A stretch of DNA of 64,000 nt from Acholeplasma oculi (GTDB lineage: Bacteria; Bacillota_I; Bacilli_A; Acholeplasmatales; Acholeplasmataceae). The notes beneath the pieces are model-generated. The model did not search any database. It worked only from the letters and a program-made list of their open reading frames with translations, and had not been told where the DNA came from. The position numbers and the translations under genes were made by a program. Shown here in pieces: positions 1 through 8,548 of the stretch (the first letter of the stretch is position 1; each line of letters begins with the position of its first letter). The stretch is taken from NCBI RefSeq assembly GCF_900166985.1, contig NZ_FUZK01000001.1, forward strand, positions 124,001 through 188,000, in the 5' to 3' direction.

Positions 1-77
1 AAGGGCCTAAAGTATTAAAGGTATCTTTATCTCCTAGAGGAGAATTAAGATTACCATCTGAAATTAAAAGAAAGTAG
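1..77 (+). CDS. 3' end of an unidentified protein (partial)
   Basis: The frame beginning at base 3 is open to a TAG at 75-77 and reads as a plausible basic C-terminus (key residues SPRGELRLPSEI, then KRK). The stop overlaps the GTG start of the next gene by one base (TAGTG), so the two are probably translationally coupled. In Bacillus the gene before mnmA is a cysteine desulfurase, but this tail does not clearly resemble one, so I do not name it. Only about 24 residues are visible. Confidence 0.5.
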   Translation, partial: GPKVLKVSLSPRGELRLPSEIKRK

Positions 78-1216
78 TGAATGATTTGAAAAAGAAAGTT
101 TTAATAGGCTTATCAGGTGGTGTAGATTCATCTGTAGCAGCTTTATTATTGTTACGACAAGGATATGATGTTGAAGCTGTTTTCATGAGAAACTGGGATA
201 GTGCTACAAATATGGATTTTAAAGGTAATCCGACACTTTATGATGAAACATGTGAACAAGAAAAAGACTATCAAGATGCATTATTAGTTGCTAATAAATT
301 AGGTATAAAATTGCATAGGGTAGATTTTATTCACGAGTATTGGGACCGTGTATTTTCGTATTTTATTGATGAATATAATAAAAATAGAACACCAAATCCA
401 GACGTACTTTGTAATAATGAGATTAAATTTAAAGCATTTGTAGACTATAGTGAAAAATTTAATCCTGATTATATTGCAATGGGTCATTATGCAAGAATTG
501 ATCATAGCGGGGATAGTCCAAGACTTCTTAGAGCATTTGATCAAAATAAAGATCAAACATATTTCTTATCACAGTTAAAAACCGAACAACTTAAAAAAGT
601 ATTATTTCCAATTGGTGATTTACCAAAAAGCGAAGTCAGAAGACTTGCAAAAGAAGCAGGTTTAATTACTGCTGAAAAGAAAGATTCAACAGGTATCTGT
701 TTTATTGGAGAAAGACATTTCAATGAATTCTTATCTAATTATCTACCAGCAAAAGAAGGCGATATGCGTCGTTTAGATGGTACATTTTTAAAGAAACATT
801 ATGGACTAATGAATTACACAATTGGACAACGTAAAGGTTTAGGTATTGGTGGTTCTCTTCAAACGACAGATGCATGGTTTGTTGTAGGTAAGGATTTAAA
901 AACCAACACATTACTTGTTGAACCAGGTTTTGAGCACCCATATTTATATTCAGACAGTGCAATTATCACTGAAGTAAAGTGGCGTGGTAAGGAAAAATTA
1001 AATCGTAAGTACACTGCCAAGTTTAGATATCGCCAAGAAGATCAAGATATTGAATTAGAATGGTTGGGAGAAGATACATTTAAAGTGTCTTATCCTCAAA
1101 CAATACGTGCTGTTACACCAGGACAAGTTTGTGCAATTTATGATGGTGAAGAATGTATAGGATCTGGCTTTATCAATGAAGTATTTTATGAAGGGGTAAA
1201 AAGACTTTATAGCTAA
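77..1216 (+). CDS. mnmA: tRNA-uridine 2-sulfurtransferase MnmA
   Basis: MnmA adds the 2-thio group to wobble uridine 34 of tRNA-Lys, Glu and Gln, using ATP and a persulfide relay. The 379-residue product has the family's usual length. Visible landmarks are the N-terminal PP-loop SGGVDSS (residues 13-19) that binds ATP, the first catalytic cysteine in PDVLCNNEIKF (C112), the GHYAR motif near residue 136-140, and the second cysteine in TGICFIGER (C208). The start is a GTG overlapping the previous stop by one base; no better ATG exists in frame. The stop TAA shares its last A with the ATG of recD2 (TAATG), the same gene order as Bacillus trmU followed by yrrC (recD2), so the genes are probably one transcript. 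Identification is firm. Confidence 0.95.
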   Translation: MNDLKKKVLIGLSGGVDSSVAALLLLRQGYDVEAVFMRNWDSATNMDFKGNPTLYDETCEQEKDYQDALLVANKLGIKLHRVDFIHEYWDRVFSYFIDEYNKNRTPNPDVLCNNEIKFKAFVDYSEKFNPDYIAMGHYARIDHSGDSPRLLRAFDQNKDQTYFLSQLKTEQLKKVLFPIGDLPKSEVRRLAKEAGLITAEKKDSTGICFIGERHFNEFLSNYLPAKEGDMRRLDGTFLKKHYGLMNYTIGQRKGLGIGGSLQTTDAWFVVGKDLKTNTLLVEPGFEHPYLYSDSAIITEVKWRGKEKLNRKYTAKFRYRQEDQDIELEWLGEDTFKVSYPQTIRAVTPGQVCAIYDGEECIGSGFINEVFYEGVKRLYS

Positions 1217-3444
1217 TGGAAAATACGATTAAAGGTTTCGTTAAAAATTATGTATATAGAAATGAAGATAATGGTTATACGATAGCCAGACTCACAACCA
1301 ACAATGGTAAAGTAGTTACTATTGTTGGTTATTTTCCATTATTAAGTGAAGAAATGGAATATGAATTCAAAGGTGAAATGATTGAACATCCTAAATATGG
1401 AGAGCAATTAAAAGTCATCAGTTATGAACGTCTTGATGATATGTCAGAAAATGGATTGGTTAGATACTTATCAAGTGATAATTTTACAGGTATTGGGCCT
1501 AAAACTGCTCAAAAGATCGTTGATTTACTTGGTATGGACGCTATCTCGAAGATATTGGAAGATGAACTTTCACTCGCTCCAATTCTAAATCCTATAAAAA
1601 GAGTTCGTTTAAAAAAAGAATTAATTCATCATCAATTAGAACATATGATATTTATTAAACTAATGGATTATGGTCTAACATCCAAAGTAGCAACAAAACT
1701 TTATAAAACCTATCAACATCAAACTCTAGAAAAATTAGAAGAAGATCCATATCGCTTAATGTATGAAATCGATGGATTTGGATTTATTAAATCCAGAGAT
1801 ATTGCTGAAAAGATGGGTGTTGCAAAAGAAGATATTCGTTCATTAAAGGCAGCAATTGTTTACACTCTTGAAACTACAGCATTTGGTGAAGGTGATCTAT
1901 ATTTAAATATAAATGAGCTTGGACAACGTGTTAAAAAGATTTTGGATATCGATGTGGATTATCAAGAAGCAATTGATATATTACTCAAAGAAGGTAAAAT
2001 TATTCTTGAAAACAATCAGTACTTTTTATCACCAATTTATGAAGCTGAAAAAGCGATTGCAAAAAGAGTTATCGAACTAAAAAATCAAAGTCTACATACA
2101 TTTGATGATGACTTATTGAAGTTAATGCTTTCACAAATATCACTTCAAAAATCAATTGATTATACTGAGAAACAAGTTGAAGCAATTCTTACTGCTATTA
2201 AGAATCCTTTTACCATCATAACCGGTGGACCAGGAACGGGTAAGACAACACTGATTGATGGTTTATTAACGCTTTATGCAAACTATCAAAAATTAAAATT
2301 AAGTGATCCATATACAAGAGATGAGATTGCATTAATGGCACCTACAGGTAGAGCGGCTAAAAGAATGGAAGAATTATTGAATTTTCCAGCAAGAACAATA
2401 CATTCTCACTTAGGATTTGATTTTGGTAAATCTTTTAAATATGATAAGCGTTCACCATTACCTCATAAATTAATTATCATTGATGAAGCATCAATGATTG
2501 ATATTTTTCTCATGAAATATTTATTAGAATCTGTCAGGGATGATGCATCTGTAGTTATTGTTGGTGATGTTGATCAATTACCATCTGTTGGTCCTGGATA
2601 TGTTTTAGGTGATATGATTCAATCAGGAGTTATCCATGTCATTCGTTTAAATGAAATTCATAGACAAGCGAAAGAATCACATATTATTAAACTTGCAACT
2701 GCAATTAATCAGCAAGTTTTAACGAAAGAACTCTTAACAAGTCATGAAGATGTAATCTTTTATAAAGGTGATCATGAACAAATTAAACATGTGATTCTCA
2801 ACCAAATTGAAGGTGCAATTCATAAGGGTTATGACTTAATTGAAGATATTCAAGTACTAATTCCTCAATATAAAGGAGAATTAGGAATTGATCGTATGAA
2901 TCAAGAAATTCAAAAAAAGTTTAATCCTAACTATAAAAAAGGACTACATATGACTTATGGTGACAAAAGTTACTATGTAGGTGATAAAGTTATTCAACTT
3001 CAAAATGATCGCGATAAAGAAATTATGAATGGTGATATTGGAGTTGTAAAAGACATTCAAAGAAATGAAAAAGATCAACTTCAAATGACTGTTTTATTTG
3101 ATTCTAATGAAGTTAGATTTGATACTGCTGATTTAGAAAATCTCAATCTTGCATATGTGATATCGATTCATAAATCACAAGGATCTGAATATAAAATTGT
3201 CTTTTTACCAATTATTAGAAACTATTTACATATGTTGAAAAAAGAACTTATCTATACTGCAATCACTAGAGCGAAGCAGTACTTACTCATTTTAGGCGAT
3301 ATGAATTTACTTCAATATGCATCGAATCAGTTAGTCGAGAAAAGACATACGATGTTACAAAAAAGATTAACATCAAATGATAAGGATTCAGATTCATCTG
3401 AGAATAATGAAGAAGAAGCGTTAAGTCCATATGATTTCATGTAA
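1216..3444 (+). CDS. recD2: RecD2-type ATP-dependent DNA helicase
   Basis: This 742-residue protein is a superfamily 1B 5'-3' helicase of the RecD2/YrrC group, which works without RecBC and acts in DNA repair and replication-fork upkeep. The N-terminal third has the OB-like and helix-hairpin-helix region typical of RecD2 (the GIGPKTAQKI segment near residue 95-104). The motor domains follow: Walker A GGPGTGKTT (337-345), DEAS Walker B (423-426), GDVDQLPSVGPG, and a C-terminal motif with SIHKSQGSEY and TAITRAK. The acidic tail after the motor is not conserved. The ATG overlaps the mnmA stop by one base. A strong hairpin follows at once, so the mnmA-recD2 transcript ends here. Confidence 0.93.
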   Translation: MENTIKGFVKNYVYRNEDNGYTIARLTTNNGKVVTIVGYFPLLSEEMEYEFKGEMIEHPKYGEQLKVISYERLDDMSENGLVRYLSSDNFTGIGPKTAQKIVDLLGMDAISKILEDELSLAPILNPIKRVRLKKELIHHQLEHMIFIKLMDYGLTSKVATKLYKTYQHQTLEKLEEDPYRLMYEIDGFGFIKSRDIAEKMGVAKEDIRSLKAAIVYTLETTAFGEGDLYLNINELGQRVKKILDIDVDYQEAIDILLKEGKIILENNQYFLSPIYEAEKAIAKRVIELKNQSLHTFDDDLLKLMLSQISLQKSIDYTEKQVEAILTAIKNPFTIITGGPGTGKTTLIDGLLTLYANYQKLKLSDPYTRDEIALMAPTGRAAKRMEELLNFPARTIHSHLGFDFGKSFKYDKRSPLPHKLIIIDEASMIDIFLMKYLLESVRDDASVVIVGDVDQLPSVGPGYVLGDMIQSGVIHVIRLNEIHRQAKESHIIKLATAINQQVLTKELLTSHEDVIFYKGDHEQIKHVILNQIEGAIHKGYDLIEDIQVLIPQYKGELGIDRMNQEIQKKFNPNYKKGLHMTYGDKSYYVGDKVIQLQNDRDKEIMNGDIGVVKDIQRNEKDQLQMTVLFDSNEVRFDTADLENLNLAYVISIHKSQGSEYKIVFLPIIRNYLHMLKKELIYTAITRAKQYLLILGDMNLLQYASNQLVEKRHTMLQKRLTSNDKDSDSSENNEEEALSPYDFM

Positions 3445-3446
3445 AA

Positions 3447-3500
3447 AAAGCCTAGGCTTTGACGGTTTATTCGTCAAAATCTAGGCTTTATTCTTTTCTT
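3447..3500. terminator. Bidirectional terminator between recD2 and the esterase gene
   Basis: The arms 3447-3464 (AAAGCCTAGGCTTTGACG) and 3472-3489 pair along 18 bases with two wobble or mismatch positions, a short AT loop, A-rich sequence before and T-rich after. It serves both convergent genes. The right arm also encodes the last residues of the minus-strand esterase, so coding and termination overlap. Confidence 0.85.
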
Positions 3501-4217
3501 AGTGAAAATCCAGTCAATAAGTCCAGGTTCTTCATATGCTTTATTCCAAACTGCATGTCCAGTATCATTAAACTCATGATACATCACATCGGCACCTAAT
3601 GATTTAAGTATCTCATAACCATTATGATATGACTGATATGGTACGACAGGATCATCAGATGAATGAAACATAAATAAAGGTGTATGTTTAACTTTCGGTA
3701 ATTGTTTTAAATCTAAAATGCCACAAATTAATAATCCAGAAGCAAACTTACCAGGGAATGAAGCGATTAAATCAAAAGCATGTGTTGCTCCCATTGAAAT
3801 ACCACCTATATACATATGTTGTGGGTCTATTTTATATTTTGTAGGTAACTCCTTATGAATAAACTCGTGAATCAATGTTTTAATTGGTGTTGTTTCATTT
3901 AATTCAAAATCATACTTTCCAGCTTTTATATCAGAAAGAGGAACCATACGTTCGTTTTCAGGAATTTGTGGTGCAATAATGATTGTTTCTTTACCATATA
4001 TTGGATGATCTATGATGTAATTTAATATTTTAGCATGTCTTTCAACATGGCTTATACCATCAATACCTCGTTCTCCACTGCCATGCATATATATAAATAG
4101 TTTATATTTTCTTCTCTTAACTCGAGGAATAAATACTCGGTACAATAAACCTGTTGGGTGTATATCTTTATTTTCATAAATCTCAAGGCTCATATAGTCT
4201 GTTAATTTAATATCCAC
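3474..4217 (-). CDS. Alpha/beta-hydrolase esterase (PHB depolymerase/carboxylesterase-like)
   Basis: A 247-residue cytoplasmic alpha/beta hydrolase. The oxyanion region HGSGERG, the nucleophile elbow GISMG (S141), an acid in HSSDDPVVP and a histidine in TGHAVW give a complete catalytic triad in the expected order. The closest groups I recall are the LpqC/poly-hydroxybutyrate-depolymerase-like carboxylesterases that often carry the phrase HGxGERG; the natural substrate cannot be read from the sequence. The start is GTG, preceded by AGGAGTG at proper spacing; no ATG fits. The gene is divergent from the quinone-response-like operon and shares its 126-base upstream region, so the two could be co-regulated, but no second operator copy faces this gene. 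Confidence 0.8.
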   Translation of the reverse strand: MDIKLTDYMSLEIYENKDIHPTGLLYRVFIPRVKRRKYKLFIYMHGSGERGIDGISHVERHAKILNYIIDHPIYGKETIIIAPQIPENERMVPLSDIKAGKYDFELNETTPIKTLIHEFIHKELPTKYKIDPQHMYIGGISMGATHAFDLIASFPGKFASGLLICGILDLKQLPKVKHTPLFMFHSSDDPVVPYQSYHNGYEILKSLGADVMYHEFNDTGHAVWNKAYEEPGLIDWIFTKKRIKPRF

Positions 4218-4292
4218 TGTATCACTCCTTTAATCAATTCATTGTTCATTTATATATATTTTACCATATTTTGCGCATAAAATGCATATATG

Positions 4293-4321
4293 TGGAAATT
4301 AATTCGAATTCGAAATATAAT
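4293..4321 (+). promoter_or_regulatory. Promoter with MhqR-like palindromic operator
   Basis: A perfect -10 TATAAT (4316-4321) lies 17 bases after a weaker -35 TGGAAA (4293-4298). The spacer contains the palindrome TTCGAATTCGAA (4303-4314), extendable to TAATTCGAATTCGAAATA (4300-4317) with one mismatched pair. From memory, the MhqR box of Bacillus subtilis is an inverted repeat with the same TCGAATTCGA core flanked by TA..TA. The MarR protein encoded three genes downstream is the obvious candidate ligand. Bound repressor here would cover both promoter elements. Confidence 0.7.
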
Positions 4322-4343
4322 GTAACCAATAGGAGTGATTCAT

Positions 4344-5540
4344 ATGAAAATTAAAGGTATACATCATATTTCATCAATCGTTTGGCATGCACAAGAAAAT
4401 CTAGATTTTTATTCTGGTGTATTAGGATATAGATTACTTAAAAGAGCAGTTAACTTTGATGCTCCAGAAATACATCATCTATACTTTGGTCATCCAAAGT
4501 TAGAACACGATACAGTACTTACTTTTTTCCCGTGGAAAAAAAGCTATAAGGAAGGTATGATTGGTGATGGTCAAGTTACTTTAACAGCTCTAAAAATTCC
4601 TTATGCTAGTATTCAATTTTGGGTTAATCGATTTAAGCAATTTAACATTCCTTACGATTTGATACATGATAATGATGGAAGTTCAGTATATTTTAATGAT
4701 CCTCATGGTATAAAATACAAACTTGTTGAAGATGAAACGTTAATGATAGATAATGAAACGGTTTTTGATATCAATCCAACAGAATCTATTCAATCTGTAC
4801 ACTCTGTGGTATTACATTCTAATAAATTTATCGAATCCGTTTCATTTTTTAAAGATACATTAAAACTTCAAGTAATTAAAGAAGATATTGATTTTATTAG
4901 ATTTCATTCAGGTAAGTCTTATAACCAGTACATTGACATCATAAATGATTCTATCGGTATTTCTAAAATGGGTGCTGGTACCGTTCATCATTTGGCATTA
5001 AGTGTTGATAAAGAAGATATGAATCAATTCATTTCTGTTATTCAAACGTTAGGACTACCTTTAAGCGAGGAAAAGAATAGAAATTTCTTTCATTCCGTTT
5101 ATTTTAGAGAACCGGGTGGTATCTTAATTGAACTTGCAACAGACGAACCTGGGTTTCCAAAGAATGAAGTTTTAGAAGTAGAGCCTGCATTATATTTACC
5201 TCCGTTTTTAGAACACTTAAGATTTAAATTAGAAAAAGAACTCATGCCATTATGGATAAAACCTGTTCATGAATTAAGAAGTTATCCGTATGAGGATTAT
5301 CAAACCTATCAAATTTGGAAATCTCATCAAGATTTACTCAGTAGAATTAATTATTTTGCAAAATTGAGTAAGGAAAGAAAGTTAACGCTTGAAGAGACAG
5401 AAGAAAGAGAACAATTAAGAAGAAAATATGTTGAAAATATAACAGGTCAAGTTAGACATAATTTAAATAACGTACAAATAGAAACTGAAGATGGTCAAAA
5501 AGTATCACTTAAATTAAAGGAGCGTAAAAAACATGCATGA
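4344..5540 (+). CDS. MhqO-like ring-cleaving dioxygenase (VOC fold) with C-terminal DUF896/YnzC-like domain
   Basis: A 398-residue protein. Residues 1 to about 310 form tandem vicinal-oxygen-chelate (glyoxalase) domains: GIHHISS at the N-terminus, GTVHHLAL in the second half and LIELATDEPGF as the metal-binding glutamate region, then LPPFLEHLR, all as in MhqO/MhqA-type proteins that handle hydroquinones and catechols. From about residue 334 to the end the chain changes: RINYFAKLSK, LTLEETEEREQLRRKYV and NNVQIET match the small stand-alone UPF0291/DUF896 (YnzC) proteins. Family members normally stop near 310-320 residues, so this looks like a fusion. I place the start at the ATG at 4344 because AGGAG (4331-4335) sits eight bases before it; a GTG at 4335 lies inside that site. 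It overlaps the next gene by eight bases. Confidence 0.85.
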   Translation: MKIKGIHHISSIVWHAQENLDFYSGVLGYRLLKRAVNFDAPEIHHLYFGHPKLEHDTVLTFFPWKKSYKEGMIGDGQVTLTALKIPYASIQFWVNRFKQFNIPYDLIHDNDGSSVYFNDPHGIKYKLVEDETLMIDNETVFDINPTESIQSVHSVVLHSNKFIESVSFFKDTLKLQVIKEDIDFIRFHSGKSYNQYIDIINDSIGISKMGAGTVHHLALSVDKEDMNQFISVIQTLGLPLSEEKNRNFFHSVYFREPGGILIELATDEPGFPKNEVLEVEPALYLPPFLEHLRFKLEKELMPLWIKPVHELRSYPYEDYQTYQIWKSHQDLLSRINYFAKLSKERKLTLEETEEREQLRRKYVENITGQVRHNLNNVQIETEDGQKVSLKLKERKKHA

Positions 5541-6519
5541 TATTATTGGAATTCATCACATAACAGCAATCACTTCAAGTGCCCCTAAAATATATCAGTT
5601 TTTCACAGATATTTTGGGTATTAGATTGGTTAAAAAAACTGTAAATCAAGATGACATTGACACCTATCATTTATTCTTTTCAGATGATCTTGGAAGTCCT
5701 GGAACAGATATGACATTTTTTGATTTTAAAGGTATTCAACCTGCATATCATGCAAATAATGAAGTCTCAAGATCTGGATTTAGAGTTCTTAATGATGAAG
5801 CATTAGCTTACTGGATAAAAAGATTGAATCACTTTAATGTTAAACATGAAGGTATTAAAACTTTATTTGGTAGAAAATATATTAACTTTTATGACTTTGA
5901 TCAACAACCATATGCTATTTTTTCAGATGAAAACTTAGAAGGAGTAAAACCGGGTGTTCCTTGGTTAAAAGGTCCTGTTCCAAATGAGTTTGCGATATAC
6001 GGTTTAGGACCGGTTTTTTTAAGAGTTAATCAATTGGAATATATTAAAAATATTTTGGAGTCTGTGTTACAATTTAAATGGATAGAAAAGAATGGTTCAT
6101 TTCATTTATTCGAAACAGGTTTAGGTGGGAATGGTGCATCCATTATTGTTGAGGAGAACTTGATCTTACCAAACTCTAGACAAGGTTTTGGTGGTGTTCA
6201 TCATATCGCTTTTAGAGTTCCAAATAAAGCATCTATTCACTATTGGGAAGACTTACTATCTGATATGGGTTATACCCATTCAGGATATGTTGATAGATTC
6301 TATTTTGAAAGTCTATATACAAGATTATATCCTGGCATTTTATTTGAGTTTGCAACTGAGGGACCAGGTTTTATAAATGATGAGGAAACGTATGAGAATT
6401 TAGGTGAAACACTTGCTTTACCACCTAGATTTAAACAAAATAGAGCATATGTTGAAAGTGTTGTAAAACAATTTGATACAGTTAGAAGTAACAAGACATA
6501 TAGAAAAGAGTATTTATAG
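5533..6519 (+). CDS. Second MhqO-like ring-cleaving dioxygenase (VOC fold)
   Basis: A 328-residue homologue of the preceding protein without the DUF896 tail. Two VOC modules are visible, with GIHHITAITS at residues 5-14, GVHHIAFRV in the second half and LFEFATEGPGF supplying the metal-ligand glutamate; the C-terminal LPPRFKQNR phrase matches the end of the catalytic unit in the neighbour. The family includes MhqO, MhqE and MhqA of Bacillus, induced by methylhydroquinone and catechol and thought to open the aromatic ring using iron. The ATG lies inside the end of the previous gene, preceded by AAAGGAGCG, so translation is coupled. Having two divergent copies in tandem suggests heteromeric action or different substrates, which is inference. 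Confidence 0.87.
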   Translation: MHDIIGIHHITAITSSAPKIYQFFTDILGIRLVKKTVNQDDIDTYHLFFSDDLGSPGTDMTFFDFKGIQPAYHANNEVSRSGFRVLNDEALAYWIKRLNHFNVKHEGIKTLFGRKYINFYDFDQQPYAIFSDENLEGVKPGVPWLKGPVPNEFAIYGLGPVFLRVNQLEYIKNILESVLQFKWIEKNGSFHLFETGLGGNGASIIVEENLILPNSRQGFGGVHHIAFRVPNKASIHYWEDLLSDMGYTHSGYVDRFYFESLYTRLYPGILFEFATEGPGFINDEETYENLGETLALPPRFKQNRAYVESVVKQFDTVRSNKTYRKEYL

Positions 6520-6531
6520 TTGAGGTGATTT

Positions 6532-6975
6532 ATGGAAAAAACGTATGATTTAAAGACAATGACTATTTTATTTAGATGTGTTCAAGCTATCGAGCAAATC
6601 GTAAAGAAGGATATTATGAATTATGGTTTAACCTTAAATGAGTTTTCCGCGCTTGAAGTTATTTATCATAAAGGTAAAATGCCAGTACAAGGTATTTGTC
6701 AAAAAGTATTAATTCCAAATTCATCAATGACTTATGTTTTAGATAAATTGGAAGAAAAACAATTAATTGTTAGAAAACAGGATGCGATCGATAAACGTGC
6801 GATTTATGTAGAGTTAACACCACTTGGATTAAGTAAATCTAAAGAGGTATTTCCAAAGCATTATGATGTAATGGAACAAGTATTTGCAGTACTTACAAAA
6901 GATGAGAAAGAAACAATCAATAAATTACTTAAAAAATTAGGTTTTTATGCAGTTGATTTGAGTGATAATGAATGA
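6532..6975 (+). CDS. MarR-family transcriptional repressor, MhqR-like
   Basis: A 147-residue winged-helix regulator of the MarR family. The DNA-binding core is seen as LNEFSALEVIYHKG, then QGICQKVLIPNSSMTYVLDKLEEKQLIVR (recognition helix and wing) and the basic DKRAIYVELT wing residues, with dimerization helices at both ends. Its position between aromatic-ring dioxygenases and an MhqD-like esterase, and the TCGAATTCGA operator at the head of the operon, argue that it is an MhqR-type sensor of quinones that represses its own operon. No cysteine stands out as a redox switch in the N-terminal half other than C15 and C59, so direct ligand or thiol sensing is open. GAGGTG precedes the ATG; the stop overlaps the next start as ATGA. 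Confidence 0.85.
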   Translation: MEKTYDLKTMTILFRCVQAIEQIVKKDIMNYGLTLNEFSALEVIYHKGKMPVQGICQKVLIPNSSMTYVLDKLEEKQLIVRKQDAIDKRAIYVELTPLGLSKSKEVFPKHYDVMEQVFAVLTKDEKETINKLLKKLGFYAVDLSDNE

Positions 6976-7571
6976 TACATATATTTAAAGACAAGCAGAA
7001 TAAACATACATTTTTAACATTGCATGGTACAGGTGGAGATGAATTTGATTTAGTTCCGTTGGCTGAGTATTTAAATCCTAAATTTAACATCTTAAGTCCC
7101 AGAGGCAATGTCAATGAACAAGGAATGAATCGTTTCTTTAAGCGATATGGTATGGGGTTATTCGATATTCCAAATCTATTATTAGAAACGGATAATCTTT
7201 ATCAATTCATTAAAGATTCTGAACAAAAATATGCATTCAGTATCAATGATGTGATTGCTTTAGGTTTCTCAAATGGAGCGAATATTCTGGAATCCTTGAT
7301 TCAACTCAAGTCAGAAACACCTAAAATCATAATCTTATTAAGTCCTGTATTTGTTCAACCTAATGTGCAGTTTAAAGATTTAAGTGATCATCATATTTAT
7401 GTTTCTATAGACCCAAAAGATCCCTATTTAAAACCTGGTGATATGGAACAACTTATAGAAGCATTAGAACATGCAAATGCTCAATTGACTGTCTATAAAC
7501 ATCATTATGGACATCAAGTGAATATGCAGGTTCTAGAACACCTAAAATCGTGGTTAGAAAGTTTGATTTAA
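6972..7571 (+). CDS. MhqD-like phospholipase/carboxylesterase family hydrolase
   Basis: A 199-residue alpha/beta hydrolase of the phospholipase/carboxylesterase group. LHGTGGDEFDLVPLAEYL is the oxyanion-hole start typical of YodD/MhqD-type proteins, GFSNGAN carries the nucleophile (S100), and the acid and histidine are expected in the DPKDPY and HHYGHQV segments near the C-terminus. In Bacillus, mhqD follows the dioxygenase gene mhqO in the same operon, which is the arrangement here. Its true substrate in quinone stress is unknown. The start overlaps the regulator stop (ATGA) and the gene ends directly in a hairpin terminator, so it is the last gene of the operon. Confidence 0.85.
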   Translation: MIHIFKDKQNKHTFLTLHGTGGDEFDLVPLAEYLNPKFNILSPRGNVNEQGMNRFFKRYGMGLFDIPNLLLETDNLYQFIKDSEQKYAFSINDVIALGFSNGANILESLIQLKSETPKIIILLSPVFVQPNVQFKDLSDHHIYVSIDPKDPYLKPGDMEQLIEALEHANAQLTVYKHHYGHQVNMQVLEHLKSWLESLI

Positions 7572-7598
7572 GAGTCAAGACATTGACTCTTTTATTTA
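7571..7598 (+). terminator. Terminator of the quinone-response-like operon
   Basis: AGAGTCA (7571-7577) pairs with TGACTCT (7584-7590) around a six-base loop and is followed by TTTTATTT. Confidence 0.85.
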
Positions 7599-7697
7599 GT
7601 AAAAACTCATTCGATTAATAAATAAAATTATGTAAGAACAACTAGTTTATTAAAGAAATTAAGAATTTCGTTTATAATAGTAATGAGGTATTTATTC

Positions 7698-8135
7698 ATG
7701 AAATCCTATTTAAATTTTAGAAAAATATTAAAGATTCATGTAATCTTTCTATCTATATTTTTGATATGCCTAACATTCGCATTTATTTTCTATGCGTTTA
7801 AACAAGATGTTTTGCTGAATATAACTACGATAGTCATAGTAGTATTATTATTTGTTTTAACGCTACAAACCAAACTGATACAAGCAGATCGAATTGTTAT
7901 GACACAAAAAGAAATGATCGTTTATAATCATAAAGGTAAAAATATAGTCAGTCAGTTATTCTCATTAACACATCGTGTAGAGATATTATTGGATTCAATT
8001 ATTTCATATGAGTATGTCGATTTAAGTAAAAAATTAACTCTAAATTTACAAGATGATACATATGTAATTGATTTATTTGGATATCGTGAACGCTCAATCA
8101 AAGAAATATTAAATCAAGTAAAGAAAAAGGATTAA
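7698..8135 (+). CDS. Small membrane protein, two N-terminal membrane helices (unknown function)
   Basis: A 145-residue protein I do not recognise. Two hydrophobic spans near residues 12-34 and 40-60 are followed by about 85 polar, beta-rich residues (VMTQKEMIVYN, ISYEYVDLSKKLTLNL) that would lie in the cytoplasm and could adopt a pleckstrin-like or similar small domain; this last point is a guess. The ATG at 7698 is preferred because GAGG at 7685-7688 is correctly spaced; an in-frame ATG at 7683 overlaps that site. A TATAAT at 7673-7678 could drive the gene, and the Nudix gene starts five bases downstream, so this is the first gene of a four-gene cluster ending at 10402. Confidence 0.7.
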   Translation: MKSYLNFRKILKIHVIFLSIFLICLTFAFIFYAFKQDVLLNITTIVIVVLLFVLTLQTKLIQADRIVMTQKEMIVYNHKGKNIVSQLFSLTHRVEILLDSIISYEYVDLSKKLTLNLQDDTYVIDLFGYRERSIKEILNQVKKKD

Positions 8136-8140
8136 AGAAA

Positions 8141-8548
8141 ATGGTTAAAGAAGTATCTGCAGGAGCAATTGTTTATAAAAAAGTCAACGATCAATATTTG
8201 TACTTACTCGTACAACAAAAAAATGGAGATCATTTTTCATTTCCTAAAGGCCATGTCGAAAAAAATGAATCCATTATAGATGCTGCGCATCGTGAAGTAT
8301 ATGAAGAAACGGGAATCATGTTTGAAGAACGTTCTAGCAAAGTAGAAGTGAATACATATTTGATGCAAAATGGCATTTATAAAGATGTATACTATTTCTT
8401 AGGTGAGGCTTCCAATTCTGTTGTTAGAAAACAGGATTCAGAAATCAAAGTTGCTGGATGGTATACAAAAGATCAAGTCTTTAAATATTTGACATATGAT
8501 AATGATAAAATCATTTTCATAAAGCTTGCAGGGAGTTTAGAGAAATGA
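8141..8548 (+). CDS. Nudix hydrolase
   Basis: A 135-residue single-domain Nudix protein. The signature is complete: GHVEKNESIIDAAHREVYEETGI fits G-x5-E-x7-REUxEExGU, with the REVYEETG glutamates binding magnesium. The N-terminal SAGAIVYKK strand is typical of diadenosine-polyphosphate or nucleotide-derivative hydrolases related to MutT/YjhB, but substrate cannot be decided from the motif. The ribosome site is weak (AAAGGATTAAAG across the previous stop), and the gene overlaps the next by four bases (ATGA), implying translation as part of the cluster. Confidence 0.88.
   Translation: MVKEVSAGAIVYKKVNDQYLYLLVQQKNGDHFSFPKGHVEKNESIIDAAHREVYEETGIMFEERSSKVEVNTYLMQNGIYKDVYYFLGEASNSVVRKQDSEIKVAGWYTKDQVFKYLTYDNDKIIFIKLAGSLEK

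Noticed and set aside
4335-4343. GTG start for the first dioxygenase gene
   Set aside because: It lies in AGGAG, the ribosome site of the ATG at 4344.
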